From: DAIOEK01 sp963708715
GTDB lineage: Bacteria; Chloroflexota; Anaerolineae; Anaerolineales; Anaerolineaceae
DNA: 64,000 bases
Assembly (NCBI GenBank): GCA_963708715.1
Contig: CAVPSU010000001.1
Span: 496,001-560,000, forward strand
Direction of reading: 5' to 3'
The notes beneath the pieces were generated by a model, which saw only the letters and a program-made list of their open reading frames with translations, was not told the DNA's origin and ran no database searches. The translations under genes and the position numbers were made by a program. Below are positions 9,448 to 19,696 of this stretch, piece after piece. How positions within the stretch are numbered: position 1 is the stretch's first letter; the number at the start of each line of letters is the position of its first letter.

Positions 9448-10666
9448 TTATTCACCTAGTCCAATAATCTTGGTGATCACACCGGCGCCAACCGTCAGAC
9501 CACCTTCACGAATGGCGAACTTGGAACCCTGTTCCAACGCCACCGGGACGATCAATTCCACTTCCAGGTTGACATTGTCGCCAGGCATGACCATTTCCAC
9601 CCCTTCGGGCAGCTTGATGTTGCCCGGTCACATCCATCGTCCGGATGTAGAACTGCGGCCGGTAGCCAGTGAAGAACGCCTTGTGGCGTCCGCCTTCTTC
9701 CTTCTTCAGCACGTACACTTCGCCATGAATTTCTTGTGCGGGGTGATGCTGCCCGGCTTGGCCATCACCTGACCGCGTTCCACATCCGTGCGCTCAATTC
9801 CGCGCAGCAGCAGACCCAGGTTGTCTCCTGCCATGCCTTCGTCCAGCAGCTTGTGGAACATTTCCACACCGGTCACACACTGAGCTCGCGTCTTTTCCTG
9901 CAAACCAACGATCTCCACCGGTTCGCCAACCTTGATCTTGCCGCGATCCACACGACCGGTCACCACTGTCCCACGACCTTTGATCGAGAACACATCTTCC
10001 ACCGGCATCATGAACGGTTTGTCCATCGCACGCACCGGCTCGGGAATGTACTCATCCACCACCCGCAGCAGTTCTTTGATGCAGGCATATTCCGGCGCGT
10101 TCGGATCCGTGCTGGTGCTTTCCAACGCCTGTCAAGCGCTGACCCACGCACGATCGGGATGGTGTCCCCGGGGAATCTGTAGCTCGGTCAGCATTTCGCG
10201 CAGTTCCAACTCCACCAGTTCCAGCAGTTCCGGATCGTTCATCTGGTCGATCTTTGTTCAAGAAGACCACGATGCTCGGCACTTCCACCTGGCGCGCCAG
10301 CAGCACGTGTTCGCGCGTCTGCGGCATCGGTCCATCCGGAGCCGCCACCACCAGGATCGCTCCATCCACCTGCGCTGCTCCGGTGATCATGTTCTTGATG
10401 TAGTCACGGTGTCCGGGCATGTCCACGTGCGCGTAGTGCCGCTTGTCCGTCTGGTATTCCACGTGCGCAATGTTGATCGTGATCCCGCGCGCTTTCTCTT
10501 CCGGCGCGTTGTCGATCTGATCATACGCTTTGAATTCAGCCATACCCTAACATCTGGCACTATTTCGTGATCGCCGCGGTCAACGTCGTCTTCCCATGGT
10601 CAATGTGTCCCATGGTCCCTACATTCAGATGCGGCTTCGACTTCGGTCAAATTTCTGCTTCGCCAT
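9448..10666 (-). CDS. tuf: Elongation factor Tu (about eight frameshifts)
   Basis: GTPase that brings aminoacyl-tRNA to the ribosome. G1 is GHIDHGKTTLTAAITK, G3 DMPGHRDYIKNMITG, G4 NKxDQ. The start at 10666 (MAKQKFDR) has a Shine-Dalgarno-like AGGAG upstream. Breaks near 10648, 10550, 10255, 10170, 10130, 9730 and 9627 must be bridged, with more than one near 10550 where a false TAG lies after AITK. Domain 3 ends FAIREGGLTVGAGVITKIIG. The last gene of the str group, it runs straight into rpsJ. Confidence 0.93.
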
Positions 10667-10700
10667 ATCATTACTCCTGTTAGAATAACTTCTAAGAAGA

Positions 10701-12799
10701 CTAAATTGGATTATCGTTAATAATTTTCTGCGCCACCGTTTCAGAAACTGGAGCATAGTGATCAAATTCCATGGAAAAAACCCCGCGACCCTGGGTGGCT
10801 GAACGCAGTTCGGTGGCATAACCAAACATCTCTGCCAGCGGAACATTGCATCGGACCGCCTGGGCATTACCCGGGCGGGCATTCCATACCCTAAGATACT
10901 ACCGCGGCGGGCATTGATCTGCCCGAGCACATCGCCCAGATATTCTTCAGGAACAACAACTTCCACTTTCATGATCGGTTCCAGCAGAACAGGAGCACCC
11001 TTTGCATGCCTTCTTTGAAGGCGAATAAACCGCGCCATCTTAAAGGCCATTTCACTTGAATCCACTTCATGGAAAGAACCGTCGATCAACGTGACTTTCA
11101 CATCAACGACCGGGTAACCAGCCAAGACACCGGTTTCGGCTGCTTCGCGGACGCCTTTTTCAATCGCGGTGAATATATTCTTGCGGAATCGAACCACCGA
11201 AGATCTTGTTTTCGAAGATGATGCCTCTTCCACGCTCGGCAGGTTCGGCATTGATATACAACATGACCGTATTGACCATGACCACCAGACTGTTTGACAT
11301 ACTCGATAGTCTACCTTCATGACCGGTCTGCGTGATAGTTTCACGATAAGCTACACGTGGACGACCGACATTGGCCTGCACCTTGAATTCGCGCAACATT
11401 CGGTCCACCAGAACATCCAGATGAAGCTCGCCCATACCGGAGATCATCGGTTTGACCAGTAGCCTCATCGGTATCGAACACGGAAGGTCGGATCTTCTTC
11501 GGATAGTTTACGTAAGTGCTTCAGCCATTCGATCCTGGTCGACCGTAGATTTCGGTTCGATGGCGATAGAAATGACCGGCTCAGGAAAGCTAATGCTTTC
11601 GAGAATGACTGGTTTGGTCGCATCGCAAAGCGTATCACCGGTGAAAGTTTCCTTCAGACCCAGGATCGCGACAATATCACCAGCAAATACTTCATCAATA
11701 TCTTCACGCCGATCTGCGTACATTCGCAGCAATCGTCCAACTCGTTCCCGTTTCCCCTTGATCGGATTGAAGGTCATGGCGCCCTGGTTGAGTTTACCGG
11801 AGTAAACCCGGAAGTAAGCCAGTCTGCCTACATAGGGATCGGTGACGATCTTGAAGACCAAACGCAGCAGAACGGTTCATCATCTTCCGCTTTTCGAACG
11901 ACCGTTTCATTCGTGTTGGGGTCGATCGCGTTGACCGCGGGGATATCAGCCGGTGAGGGAAGGTAATCGATCACTGCATCGAGCAAAGGTTGGACACCTT
12001 TATTTTGCAGTGACGTACCACAGAAAACTGGGGTTGCTTTGTTTTCTAGAACTGCTCTTCGTAGAGCTGTTTTTAATTCTGCAACCGAAATATCTTCACC
12101 TTCAAGGTACTTAAGGGTGAGATCATCATCGAGTTCCGCAATACTTCTCAACCATGATGTGCGCGAGCCTCTTCTGCCTGAGGTAACAGATCTGCTGGTA
12201 TTTCAGCATAAGTGGCTTCACGACCAAGTTCATCTTCCCAGATAGATCGCCTTCATTTCCAGCAGGTCTACCACACCTTTGAAATTCAGCTTCCGATCCC
12301 GATAGGCAATTGCATTGGGATGGGATTGGCACCCAGACGTTTGCGAATGGTATCGATCGTGTGTTCATAAGACGCGCCGACGCGGTCCATTTTATTTGCA
12401 AAACAGATGCGGGGAACCGCATAACGATCAGCCTGTCGCCAGACAGTTTCGCTTTGAGGTTCAACACCTTGTACTGCAGTCAAAAATGACAACACCGCCA
12501 TCCAGAACTCGCAGAGAGCGCTGTACTTCGGCGGTGAAATCGATATGTCCAGGTGTATCAATAATATTGATCTGATAACCCTTCCACTCCGCAGATACGG
12601 CTGCAGATACGATGGTAATACCGCGTTCCCGTTCCTGTTCCATCCAGTCGGTCACAGTGGTACCTTCATCCACAGATCCGATACGATAAGTTTTACCGGT
12701 ATAGAACAAAATACGCTCGGTAGTAGTAGTTTTACCGGCGTCAATATGGGCAATAATGCCTATATTTCTGTACTGCTCGAGAGGATGTTGACGAGGCAT
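10701..12799 (-). CDS. fusA: Elongation factor G (about 17 frameshifts)
   Basis: Translocase GTPase. G1 is AHIDAGKTTTTERILFYTGK, G2/G3 are ERERGITIVSA and DTPGHIDF, G4 NKMDRVG. Domains II to V follow in fragments: LAYFRVYSGKLNQGAMTFNP, ISGMGELHLDVLVDRMLREF, VLLEPIMKVEVVVPEEYLGD, MFGYATELRSATQGRGVFSM. About 17 one-base breaks lie between 12470 and 10878; each joins two pieces of EF-G in the right order. The stop is TAG at 10701. Corrected length is near 690 residues, normal for EF-G. Confidence 0.93.
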
Positions 12800-12838
12800 T
12801 CAGATCTTCTCTTCACCAATAATTAGTCTAATAATCGA

Positions 12839-13312
12839 TTACATCCGGTAGTGAGAGAACGCGCGATTGGCTTCAGCCATTTTGTGGGTTTCTTCGCGTT
12901 TCTTCACGGCGGTATCCGGTGTTATTGGACAGCATCCAAAATTTCTCCAGCTAGTTTTTCCGCATAGGATTTACCAGCTCGAGAGGTCGCAGAATCAATG
13001 ATCCAGCGCATTGCCAGAGTGGTACGACGGGAATTAGGTACTTCCATTGGAACCTGGTATGTGGCGCCACCAACACGGCGTGGTTTGACTTCCACGGAAG
13101 GACCAACATTTTTCAACGCCTGATCTAATACTTCCAGCGGTTCTTTACCAGATCGTTCCTTCACGATATCCATCGCATCATACATCAGACGAACGGCAAC
13201 ACTCTTCTTACCACGGCGCATCATGCGGCGCGATAAACAGAGAGATGTACATACTCTGGTAACGGACATCCGGTATGATTACTCGCTTATCGGGTTTTGC
13301 TCTACGTGACAT
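12839..13312 (-). CDS. rpsG: Ribosomal protein uS7 (three frameshifts)
   Basis: Small-subunit assembly protein S7. The true start is the ATG at 13312 (MSRRAKPDKRVIIPDVRYQS). An extra base near 13233 leads to RRMMRRGKKSVAVRLMYDAM, and two extra bases near 12932 and 12918 restore VKKREETHKMAEANRAFSHY and the stop TAA at 12839. About 157 residues. This is the last damaged gene before clean sequence. Confidence 0.94.
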
Positions 13313-13349
13313 GCAGCTTACTCCCTATCCAAGAAAATTGACGATCAAA

Positions 13350-13769
13350 TTACGCTTTTGGACGTTTGGCGCCGTATTTGGAACGACCCTGCGCGCGCTT
13401 GGCGACACCAGTCGTATCCAAAGTACCGCGGACGATGTGATAGCGTACACCTGGCAAATCTTTAACACGGCCACCACGGACCAGAACCACAGAGTGTTCC
13501 TGGAGCTGATGACCTTCGCCGGGAATGTAGGCTGTCACTTCGAGACCATTGCTAAGACGGACACGGGCAATTTTTCGCAGAGCGGAGTTTGGTTTTTTCG
13601 GTGTCATGGTACGGACAACCGTGCAAACACCACGCTTCTGAGGTGCCCCGTCGGCTTGGCGAACGCGACGCTGCTTCATTGTATTCAATGTGTAAAGCAG
13701 CGCTGGTGCCTTGCTCTTAGCCTTTTTGGTTTGGCGACCTTTTCTGATCAGTTGGTTAATCGTGGGCAC
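13350..13769 (-). CDS. rpsL: Ribosomal protein uS12
   Basis: Small-subunit decoding-centre protein S12, first gene of the str group, 139 residues, intact. It contains the KKPNSALRKIARVRLSNG segment with the lysine that is the usual streptomycin-resistance site, and PGEGHQLQEHSVVLVRGGRV. The wild-type lysines are present, so no resistance change is visible. It marks the return to frameshift-free sequence. Confidence 0.97.
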   Translation of the reverse strand: MPTINQLIRKGRQTKKAKSKAPALLYTLNTMKQRRVRQADGAPQKRGVCTVVRTMTPKKPNSALRKIARVRLSNGLEVTAYIPGEGHQLQEHSVVLVRGGRVKDLPGVRYHIVRGTLDTTGVAKRAQGRSKYGAKRPKA

Positions 13770-13830
13770 ATCTGCCTCCCAGTAAGATTGGTTGCGATAC
13801 TGTTCGCATTTTCAAGTTTTCAATAAGCAA

Positions 13831-13893
13831 GGCCATCGCAAGTGATGATGGCCTCACCTGGTTACCCTGAATCTGAATGGGTAAGGTATTATA
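13831..13893 (-). promoter_or_regulatory. rpsL leader: -10 element and hairpin
   Basis: On the minus strand TATAAT lies at 13893-13888, about 120 bases before rpsL, without a convincing -35. Downstream, at 13853-13831, a perfect 7-bp inverted repeat (GGCCATC and GATGGCC) sits in the would-be leader. It could be an attenuator, a regulatory fold for the str operon, or the end of the rpoB message; it lacks a strong U run. Confidence 0.4.
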
Positions 13894-13966
13894 GTTACCG
13901 CAATGCATTCAGGACGACGGGGAACAATGTTACCATGTGCCCCAGTTTACGTCAAGGAATCGTGCT

Positions 13967-16900
13967 TTATAGGTCAGAAAAATCGCCGAGACCTAATAAT
14001 CCTGTCCCAATTTTGGGAGGACGGATCTTTTCTTCATCCTTGCCGAATTTGATCAATTCATTATTCTCGGTTACCGCTTCAACAGCCAAACCCAGACTCT
14101 GCAATTCTTTAACTAATACCCGGAAAGAGGCTGGAATGCTGGGCTCTTCGATTTGTTCACCTTTCACGATAGCTTCGTAAGTGTTTACCCGTCCAGTGAC
14201 ATCATCCGATTTGACAGTGAGCATTTCCTGCAAAGTATACGCTGCGCCGTAAGCTTCCAACGCCCATACTTCCATTTCACCAAATCTCTGACCACCGAAT
14301 TGAGCCTTGCCGCCCAGAGGTTGCTGGGTAACCAGACTATATGGACCGGTGGAACGGGCATGAACTTTGTCTTCCACAAGGTGATGGAGTTTTAGCATGG
14401 TCATTAGACCGACAGTGACAGGTTGATCAAACAGCTCACCCGTCTTGCCATTATGAAGAGGTTGTTTTCCAAGGGTTGGAATTGGCACACCTGTTCTCGC
14501 CATGGTTTCCACGGTCTTTTGGCGGATATTTTCGTTGGTAACATCCTCCAGAGAAGTTCCCTGTTCGGTGAGCCACAAACGATAGCAGGCATCCACCGCC
14601 AGATCATCACGCTGCATTCTTTGCGCATTCGTGCCTACATTCGATTCGAAGGCAACGATCTTATCCGCTTCGAAACCATGATCTATCAGATATTCGTGGA
14701 GTGTTGCCCGCCGGGCATATGTCCGTTCGGATGTGAGGCGATACACATCATATCCGCGTGGACCCAGGTATTGTTCCAGGTAAAGCAACCGTACTTCATC
14801 GTCATCCTGAATTGACTCAGGTAGATAATCTTGTTGCTTCAACCATTCCCAACCTTTTTCAACGGCTTCTTTCCAGGCTTGGTCGATCATCCAGGCTCGG
14901 GCTAATTCTGCTTCAATTTCTTCCTCGCGTGCACCATCGAAAACTGGTGTGATCGCTCGGAACCCTAGTCGATCTGCAGCCCAACCCAGGTGGGTTTCCA
15001 AAACTTGACCGATATTCATACGACCGGGTACACCCAATGGGTTGAGGATGATATCTACCGGCGTTCCATCATTGAGATAAGGCATGTCTTCAACCGGTAC
15101 TACCTTGGAGACAACACCCTTATTTCCATGTCGTCCCGCCATCTTATCACCGGCAGTTATCTTACGCCGTTGAGCGACAGCTACGCGCACCATGCGTTCG
15201 ACACCAGCAGCGAGATCAGTATTGTCTTCCCGAGTAAATTGTTTTACATCTACAACCTTTCCGCGTTCACCGTGCGGAATACGTAGAGAGGTATCTTTTA
15301 CATCGCGGGACTTCTCACCGAAAATTGCCCGGAGCAGACGTTCTTCTGGGGTTAATTCTTTCTCGCCCTTTGGAGTGATCTTACCGACCAAAATATCATT
15401 CGGTCCTACCTCGGCGCCAATCCGGATGATGCCATATTCATCCAGATCTTTGATGGTGTCTTCACCCACATTAGGAATGTCGCGGGTGATCTCTTCCGGT
15501 CCCAGCTTGGTGTCACGAGCTTCCACTTCGTATTTTTCAATATGAACGGATGTAAAGCGGTCTTCCTGAACCAATCGCTCTGAGATCAGGATCGCGTCCT
15601 CAAAGTTACCGCCCTCCCAGGAAACAAAAGCCACGACCACGTTTTGCCCGAGGGCAATATGACCGCCATTAGTGGAGGAGGAGTCGGCGATGATGTCACC
15701 TTTGTGGACCCGTTGACCTTTGATGACAGCCGGTCGCTGATCGATACAGGTGCTCTGGTTGGAGCGCTGATATTTGCGCAAATTATATGTTTTATTAGTA
15801 TTGTTGCCATTTCTGACGACAATTTGTTTCCCGGTAACTGAGACAACCTGTCCGTCTTCCTCGGCAACAACCACCTGCCCGGAATCGAGCGCGGCAAAGT
15901 ATTCCATACCGGTCGAGATGATCGGAATATCCGGATTGACGAGTGGAACCGCTTGCGATTGCATATTCGATCCCATCAACGCCCGGTTCGCATCATCATG
16001 CTCCAGGAATGGAATTAAAGCAGCAGAGATACCAACAACCTGATGTGGTGCAACATCCATATAGTGGATGTCTTCTGAAGGTAGGAATTTAAAGTCTGAG
16101 TGGAACCGGCAGGAGATGCGATCTTCGGTGAATTCACGGGTCTCATTTAAGGCGGCGTTCGCCTGGGCGATCACGAATTTATCTTCCCGATCAGCAGACA
16201 GGTAATCAACAATATCAGAAATAAATGGGACAACCATTACCTGGGTATTGCTCAACTTGGCGATCTTTGGCAGGTCTTTTTCGGTAATGCGATCGCCCGT
16301 CTTGAGAACTACCTTGCCGGAGGCTGAGTCAACCAGATCTGCCCGCAGTTTACGACCCAACAGAAGGGGATCAGTTGGAGATAACCATTTAATTACTCTC
16401 CGGTATGGTGTCTCGATAAAACCATATTCATTGACTCTGGCAAAGGATGCCAGACGACCGATCAGACCGATGTTTGGACCTTCAGGTGTTTCGATAGGGC
16501 AAATTCGTCCATAGTGGGAATGGTGGACATCACGAACATCAAAGCCAGCCCGTTCACGTCGCAGACCACCGGGACCCAAAGCAGACAATGTACGCTTATG
16601 ACGCAATTCTGCAAGTGGGTTGGTTTGGTCCATGAATTGAGAAAGTTGGCTTGAGCCGAAGAACTCCCTTAAAGCAGCTACAACGGGTCGAATATTAACC
16701 AAACTGGTTGGCGATGGTTCTTCCTGCTCACGGATGGACATCCGCTCTTTGATGACACGTTCCATCCGGCGCATACCGATTCGCAATTTATTTTGAATCA
16801 ATTCGCCAACCGTTTTCACACGGCGATTGCCGAGATGGTCGATATCGTCACCCCGTTCATCACCGTTATTGATGCGAATCATCCGTTTGAGGAGTTCGAC

Positions 16901-17881
16901 AATATCGCGTTTTGTAATCGTCCGGTTGGATACAGGTATAAACTCCTGCAAGTCCAATTTTTGATTCAGTTTATATCGGCCAACTTTTTCCAGGTCATAA
17001 TGACGCTGGTCAAATAGTTGTTCCTCAAGGAATTGACGTGAGTTATCGAGTGTAGGCGGATCCCCTGGCCGCATCCGTTTGAAAAACTCGATCAACGCCG
17101 CTTCAGCAATAGTCTTCTTATCGCTCAAATCCCAGGCAGGTTCCTGTTTCAAAGTTGATGGGATGAACTGTCTTTCTGGATTCTTATCAACGTCTTTGAA
17201 GAGTTCGATCAATTCTTCATCAGAGCCATGGGTTAAGATTTCATTCGCAGTCCCATCGCTTACTGCTGCAAGGGCGCGCAGGAACACAGTGATTGGCACA
17301 GTGCGCTTGCGGTTGAATTTTAAAATAATGTAGTCGTTCTTACGGGTTTCAAATTCCATCCAGGCGCCACGGTCAGGAATCAACTTGGCCATCGCCAGCG
17401 GACGACCTGTAGCGCGGTCCATCGCCGCTTCGAAATAGACACCTGGCGATCGGATCAACTGAGAGACAACAACACGCTCGGTACCATTAATGATGAAAGT
17501 ACCTTTTTCGGTCATCTCAGGGAAATCGCCCAGGAATATTTCCTGAACATTCGGTGAGGGGATCTCTGAACCGGCTAGCAACACTTTGACATACAACGGG
17601 GATGCATAAGTCAAGTCTTTCTCTACGCATTCTTCGATTGTGTGCTTGGGTGGTTCAAACCGGTAAGCTAATCCAAAATCTTTAGCCTCCTGGGTTTTGC
17701 CCGGGAAGAACAACTTCATCCCTTTGTTGTAGCTTTCAATGGGTGAAAGCTCATTGAATAGGTCATGTAACCCTTCTATTTTTAATCTCTGGAAGGATTC
17801 TAGTTGAACTTCGATAAGTTTTGGCAGTTCTAAACTGACGGGGATACGCGCATACGATTTGGTTGGTAAATCCGATGCCAT
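13967..17881 (-). CDS. rpoB: RNA polymerase subunit beta
   Basis: Catalytic beta subunit, 1304 residues and intact. The rifampicin region holds GSSQLSQFMDQTNPLAELRH and HKRTLSALGPGG; the C-terminal catalytic part has GDKMAGRHGNKGVVSKVVPV and FGGQRFGEMEVWALEAYGAA. The start MASDLPTKSYARIPVSLELP follows its own strong promoter. Unusually, rpoC does not follow: the next gene in the same direction is rpsL. No rplJ or rplL precedes it either; the upstream neighbour is pstB. Confidence 0.98.
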   Translation of the reverse strand: MASDLPTKSYARIPVSLELPKLIEVQLESFQRLKIEGLHDLFNELSPIESYNKGMKLFFPGKTQEAKDFGLAYRFEPPKHTIEECVEKDLTYASPLYVKVLLAGSEIPSPNVQEIFLGDFPEMTEKGTFIINGTERVVVSQLIRSPGVYFEAAMDRATGRPLAMAKLIPDRGAWMEFETRKNDYIILKFNRKRTVPITVFLRALAAVSDGTANEILTHGSDEELIELFKDVDKNPERQFIPSTLKQEPAWDLSDKKTIAEAALIEFFKRMRPGDPPTLDNSRQFLEEQLFDQRHYDLEKVGRYKLNQKLDLQEFIPVSNRTITKRDIVELLKRMIRINNGDERGDDIDHLGNRRVKTVGELIQNKLRIGMRRMERVIKERMSIREQEEPSPTSLVNIRPVVAALREFFGSSQLSQFMDQTNPLAELRHKRTLSALGPGGLRRERAGFDVRDVHHSHYGRICPIETPEGPNIGLIGRLASFARVNEYGFIETPYRRVIKWLSPTDPLLLGRKLRADLVDSASGKVVLKTGDRITEKDLPKIAKLSNTQVMVVPFISDIVDYLSADREDKFVIAQANAALNETREFTEDRISCRFHSDFKFLPSEDIHYMDVAPHQVVGISAALIPFLEHDDANRALMGSNMQSQAVPLVNPDIPIISTGMEYFAALDSGQVVVAEEDGQVVSVTGKQIVVRNGNNTNKTYNLRKYQRSNQSTCIDQRPAVIKGQRVHKGDIIADSSSTNGGHIALGQNVVVAFVSWEGGNFEDAILISERLVQEDRFTSVHIEKYEVEARDTKLGPEEITRDIPNVGEDTIKDLDEYGIIRIGAEVGPNDILVGKITPKGEKELTPEERLLRAIFGEKSRDVKDTSLRIPHGERGKVVDVKQFTREDNTDLAAGVERMVRVAVAQRRKITAGDKMAGRHGNKGVVSKVVPVEDMPYLNDGTPVDIILNPLGVPGRMNIGQVLETHLGWAADRLGFRAITPVFDGAREEEIEAELARAWMIDQAWKEAVEKGWEWLKQQDYLPESIQDDDEVRLLYLEQYLGPRGYDVYRLTSERTYARRATLHEYLIDHGFEADKIVAFESNVGTNAQRMQRDDLAVDACYRLWLTEQGTSLEDVTNENIRQKTVETMARTGVPIPTLGKQPLHNGKTGELFDQPVTVGLMTMLKLHHLVEDKVHARSTGPYSLVTQQPLGGKAQFGGQRFGEMEVWALEAYGAAYTLQEMLTVKSDDVTGRVNTYEAIVKGEQIEEPSIPASFRVLVKELQSLGLAVEAVTENNELIKFGKDEEKIRPPKIGTGLLGLGDFSDL

Positions 17882-17959
17882 TCGCTTCTCCTGGTTGAGT
17901 TAACCTGGCGTATTAATGTACAACAATAAAGGCTCTGAGCCTATAGATAGCAAACGAAT

Positions 17960-17988
17960 ATTATATCGAATAAGATCGATAGAGTCAA
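17960..17988 (-). promoter_or_regulatory. rpoB promoter
   Basis: TTGACT, a 17-base spacer and TATAAT on the minus strand, about 80 bases before the rpoB start. It is close to the sigma-70-type consensus and fits rpoB being transcribed independently of the upstream pst operon. Confidence 0.8.
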
Positions 17989-18072
17989 GAAACTGGTCAT
18001 TCCAATAAGAAATTTAGGTTATACAGTACTTGATTTGCTTTGCATTGGCGATTTATTCGACCAATATTTCAT

Positions 18073-18828
18073 TCATCCAATCGCTCCCTGCAAATAGGCT
18101 TTTGTCCGTTCTTCTTTCGGATTTTCAAAAACTTCTTTCGCAGGACCGCTTTCGACCACTTCCCCCAGATACATATAACAGACATAATCCGCCAGGCGGC
18201 GGGCCTGCCTTAAAGTGTGGGTAACCAGAACTACCGTGTACTTTTCTTTTAGTTCCATCAACTTACTTTCAATGTGCTGGGCGGAGATGGGATCCAATGC
18301 AGAGGTCGGTTCATCTGCAAGAATGACCTCTGGCTCCAGAGCCAATCCTCTCGCCAGGCACAACCGTTGCTGCTGCCCGATAGATAACGAAGTTGCCGGG
18401 ATATGCAATCGTTTTTGTACTTCATCCCATAATCCTGCCATCTCCAGGTAGTGCTTTACTATCGGCTTCAGATTTTTACTTTTATTGACCCGATGGATTC
18501 GCAATCCATACGCTACATTTTCATAGACAGACATGGGTAATGCATATGGTCGTTGGGCTAATAATCCAATCCGAGTCCGAATTTCTGTGACGTCAACCGA
18601 AGGATCAAAAATACTCTGACCATCTAATAACACTTCCCCATTCACTCGTGCGTCGTCATCCAGATCCAGAAAACGGTTTAGAGATCGCAATAAGGTAGTC
18701 TTTCCACACCCTGATGGACCGAGAATGGCTGTCAGTTGTCCTTTGGGAACGTCAAGGTTAATATTTTTCAAGACATGGGTGTTCCCATAGTAGACATTGA
18801 GGTCACGAATATTGATAAGTGCTTCCAT
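18073..18828 (-). CDS. pstB: Phosphate ABC transporter ATPase PstB
   Basis: Cytoplasmic ATPase of the high-affinity phosphate importer, 251 residues. Walker A is GPSGCGKTT (about residues 36-44), the signature is LSIGQQQRLCLARGLA, and Walker B runs into ILADEPTSALDP. AGGTGG precedes the ATG. It is the last gene of pstSCAB; no phoU follows within the window, which is unusual, since phoU often closes this operon. Confidence 0.95.
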   Translation of the reverse strand: MEALINIRDLNVYYGNTHVLKNINLDVPKGQLTAILGPSGCGKTTLLRSLNRFLDLDDDARVNGEVLLDGQSIFDPSVDVTEIRTRIGLLAQRPYALPMSVYENVAYGLRIHRVNKSKNLKPIVKHYLEMAGLWDEVQKRLHIPATSLSIGQQQRLCLARGLALEPEVILADEPTSALDPISAQHIESKLMELKEKYTVVLVTHTLRQARRLADYVCYMYLGEVVESGPAKEVFENPKEERTKAYLQGAIG

Positions 18829-18835
18829 ATACCAC

Positions 18836-19696
18836 CTATTTTACAGAGTACCTGGATAATCTAGCCGCCAGGATACGGGATAGTATGCTGATGAAAAGGA
18901 CTATGAAGGTTAGAACCAGCGCAGAAGCATAAGCCCGCTGTTGAACTTCCGGGAATGGCGTGGAGAGTTGAAAAAATACTGCCAGCGGAAGAGATGCGGT
19001 CGGGTCCATGAGCGACGTGGGAATACGATCCGTGTATCCGGCAGTAAATAATACAGACGCTGCATCACCTATGCCACGCCCGAAAGCAAGCATCACTGCC
19101 GTGAGCAACCCCGGAAGCATTTGCCTTAAGACCACCTGAAAGGCAGTTTCAAGTCGGGTGGCACCGAGTGCATAAGAGGCATCCTCGAGTTCTTTTGGCA
19201 TCATCCGCAGGACCTCATCCATCGAACGAACCATGATCGGGAATTCGACAAACGCCAGGGTGATGATACCGGCTAGCAGGGATGCTCGCATGCCCAAAGC
19301 GAGCATGATCGTGAACCCGAATGCCCCATACACGATCGAGGGAACACCCCAAAGCACATCTAATGCCAATCGCACCGACATTGCCCAACGAGCTTTACGC
19401 TGAATATAAACATTCAATCCAAGCGCGATAGGTAAGCCTAGTATAAGCGCCAGTACTGTTCCGCCAAGTGCAAGGTATAGAGAACCAATGATTGCATTTA
19501 AGATCCCACCTTCCCGTCCGAGATAGAATCCACCTTTAGGTACTTGCGAGATCATCGCCCAATCCAAGGCCGGCAACCCTTTTATGATCAGGGTGATTAG
19601 GATCCAACCAAGACTCCCTCCGACGATCAAAAGGGAAAGGTACATCAATACTTTGACGAATGATTCCGTTAACCTTTGGCGGGAAATGTTTTTCAT
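18836..19696 (-). CDS. pstA: Phosphate ABC transporter permease PstA
   Basis: Inner-membrane permease, 286 residues, with about six hydrophobic helices beginning VLMYLSLLIVGGSLGWILIT. The EAA-like loop is around MPKELEDASYALGATRLETA, which contacts PstB. The start overlaps the pstC stop by 4 bp, implying translational coupling. Forms the channel with PstC. Confidence 0.94.
   Translation of the reverse strand: MKNISRQRLTESFVKVLMYLSLLIVGGSLGWILITLIIKGLPALDWAMISQVPKGGFYLGREGGILNAIIGSLYLALGGTVLALILGLPIALGLNVYIQRKARWAMSVRLALDVLWGVPSIVYGAFGFTIMLALGMRASLLAGIITLAFVEFPIMVRSMDEVLRMMPKELEDASYALGATRLETAFQVVLRQMLPGLLTAVMLAFGRGIGDAASVLFTAGYTDRIPTSLMDPTASLPLAVFFQLSTPFPEVQQRAYASALVLTFIVLFISILSRILAARLSRYSVK

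Larger units (their letters stand above)
1..13330. other. Low-accuracy stretch rich in single-base indels
   Basis: Seventeen of 25 translation genes here need one or more one-base corrections to give their full protein: about 60 in all, mostly one extra base. The residues on each side of a break match the family well, with no other decay, and the two frames join exactly at the break. Density is low from 1 to 5 kb, highest from 5 to 13.3 kb, and zero in rpsL, rpoB and the rest of the window. This pattern points to sequencing or assembly error, not gene death. Coordinates of frameshifted genes below run from the true start to the true stop across the breaks. Confidence 0.85.

Noticed and set aside
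10625..11344. A 239-codon frame joining EF-G pieces to the start of EF-Tu
   Set aside because: It exists only because indels in fusA and tuf merge unrelated frames. The real fusA stop is at 10701 and tuf starts at 10666.
400..13330. Programmed frameshifting or a translation recoding system to explain the broken ribosomal genes
   Set aside because: Breaks have no shared slippery site or following structure, differ from gene to gene and end abruptly at one position. Error is far simpler.
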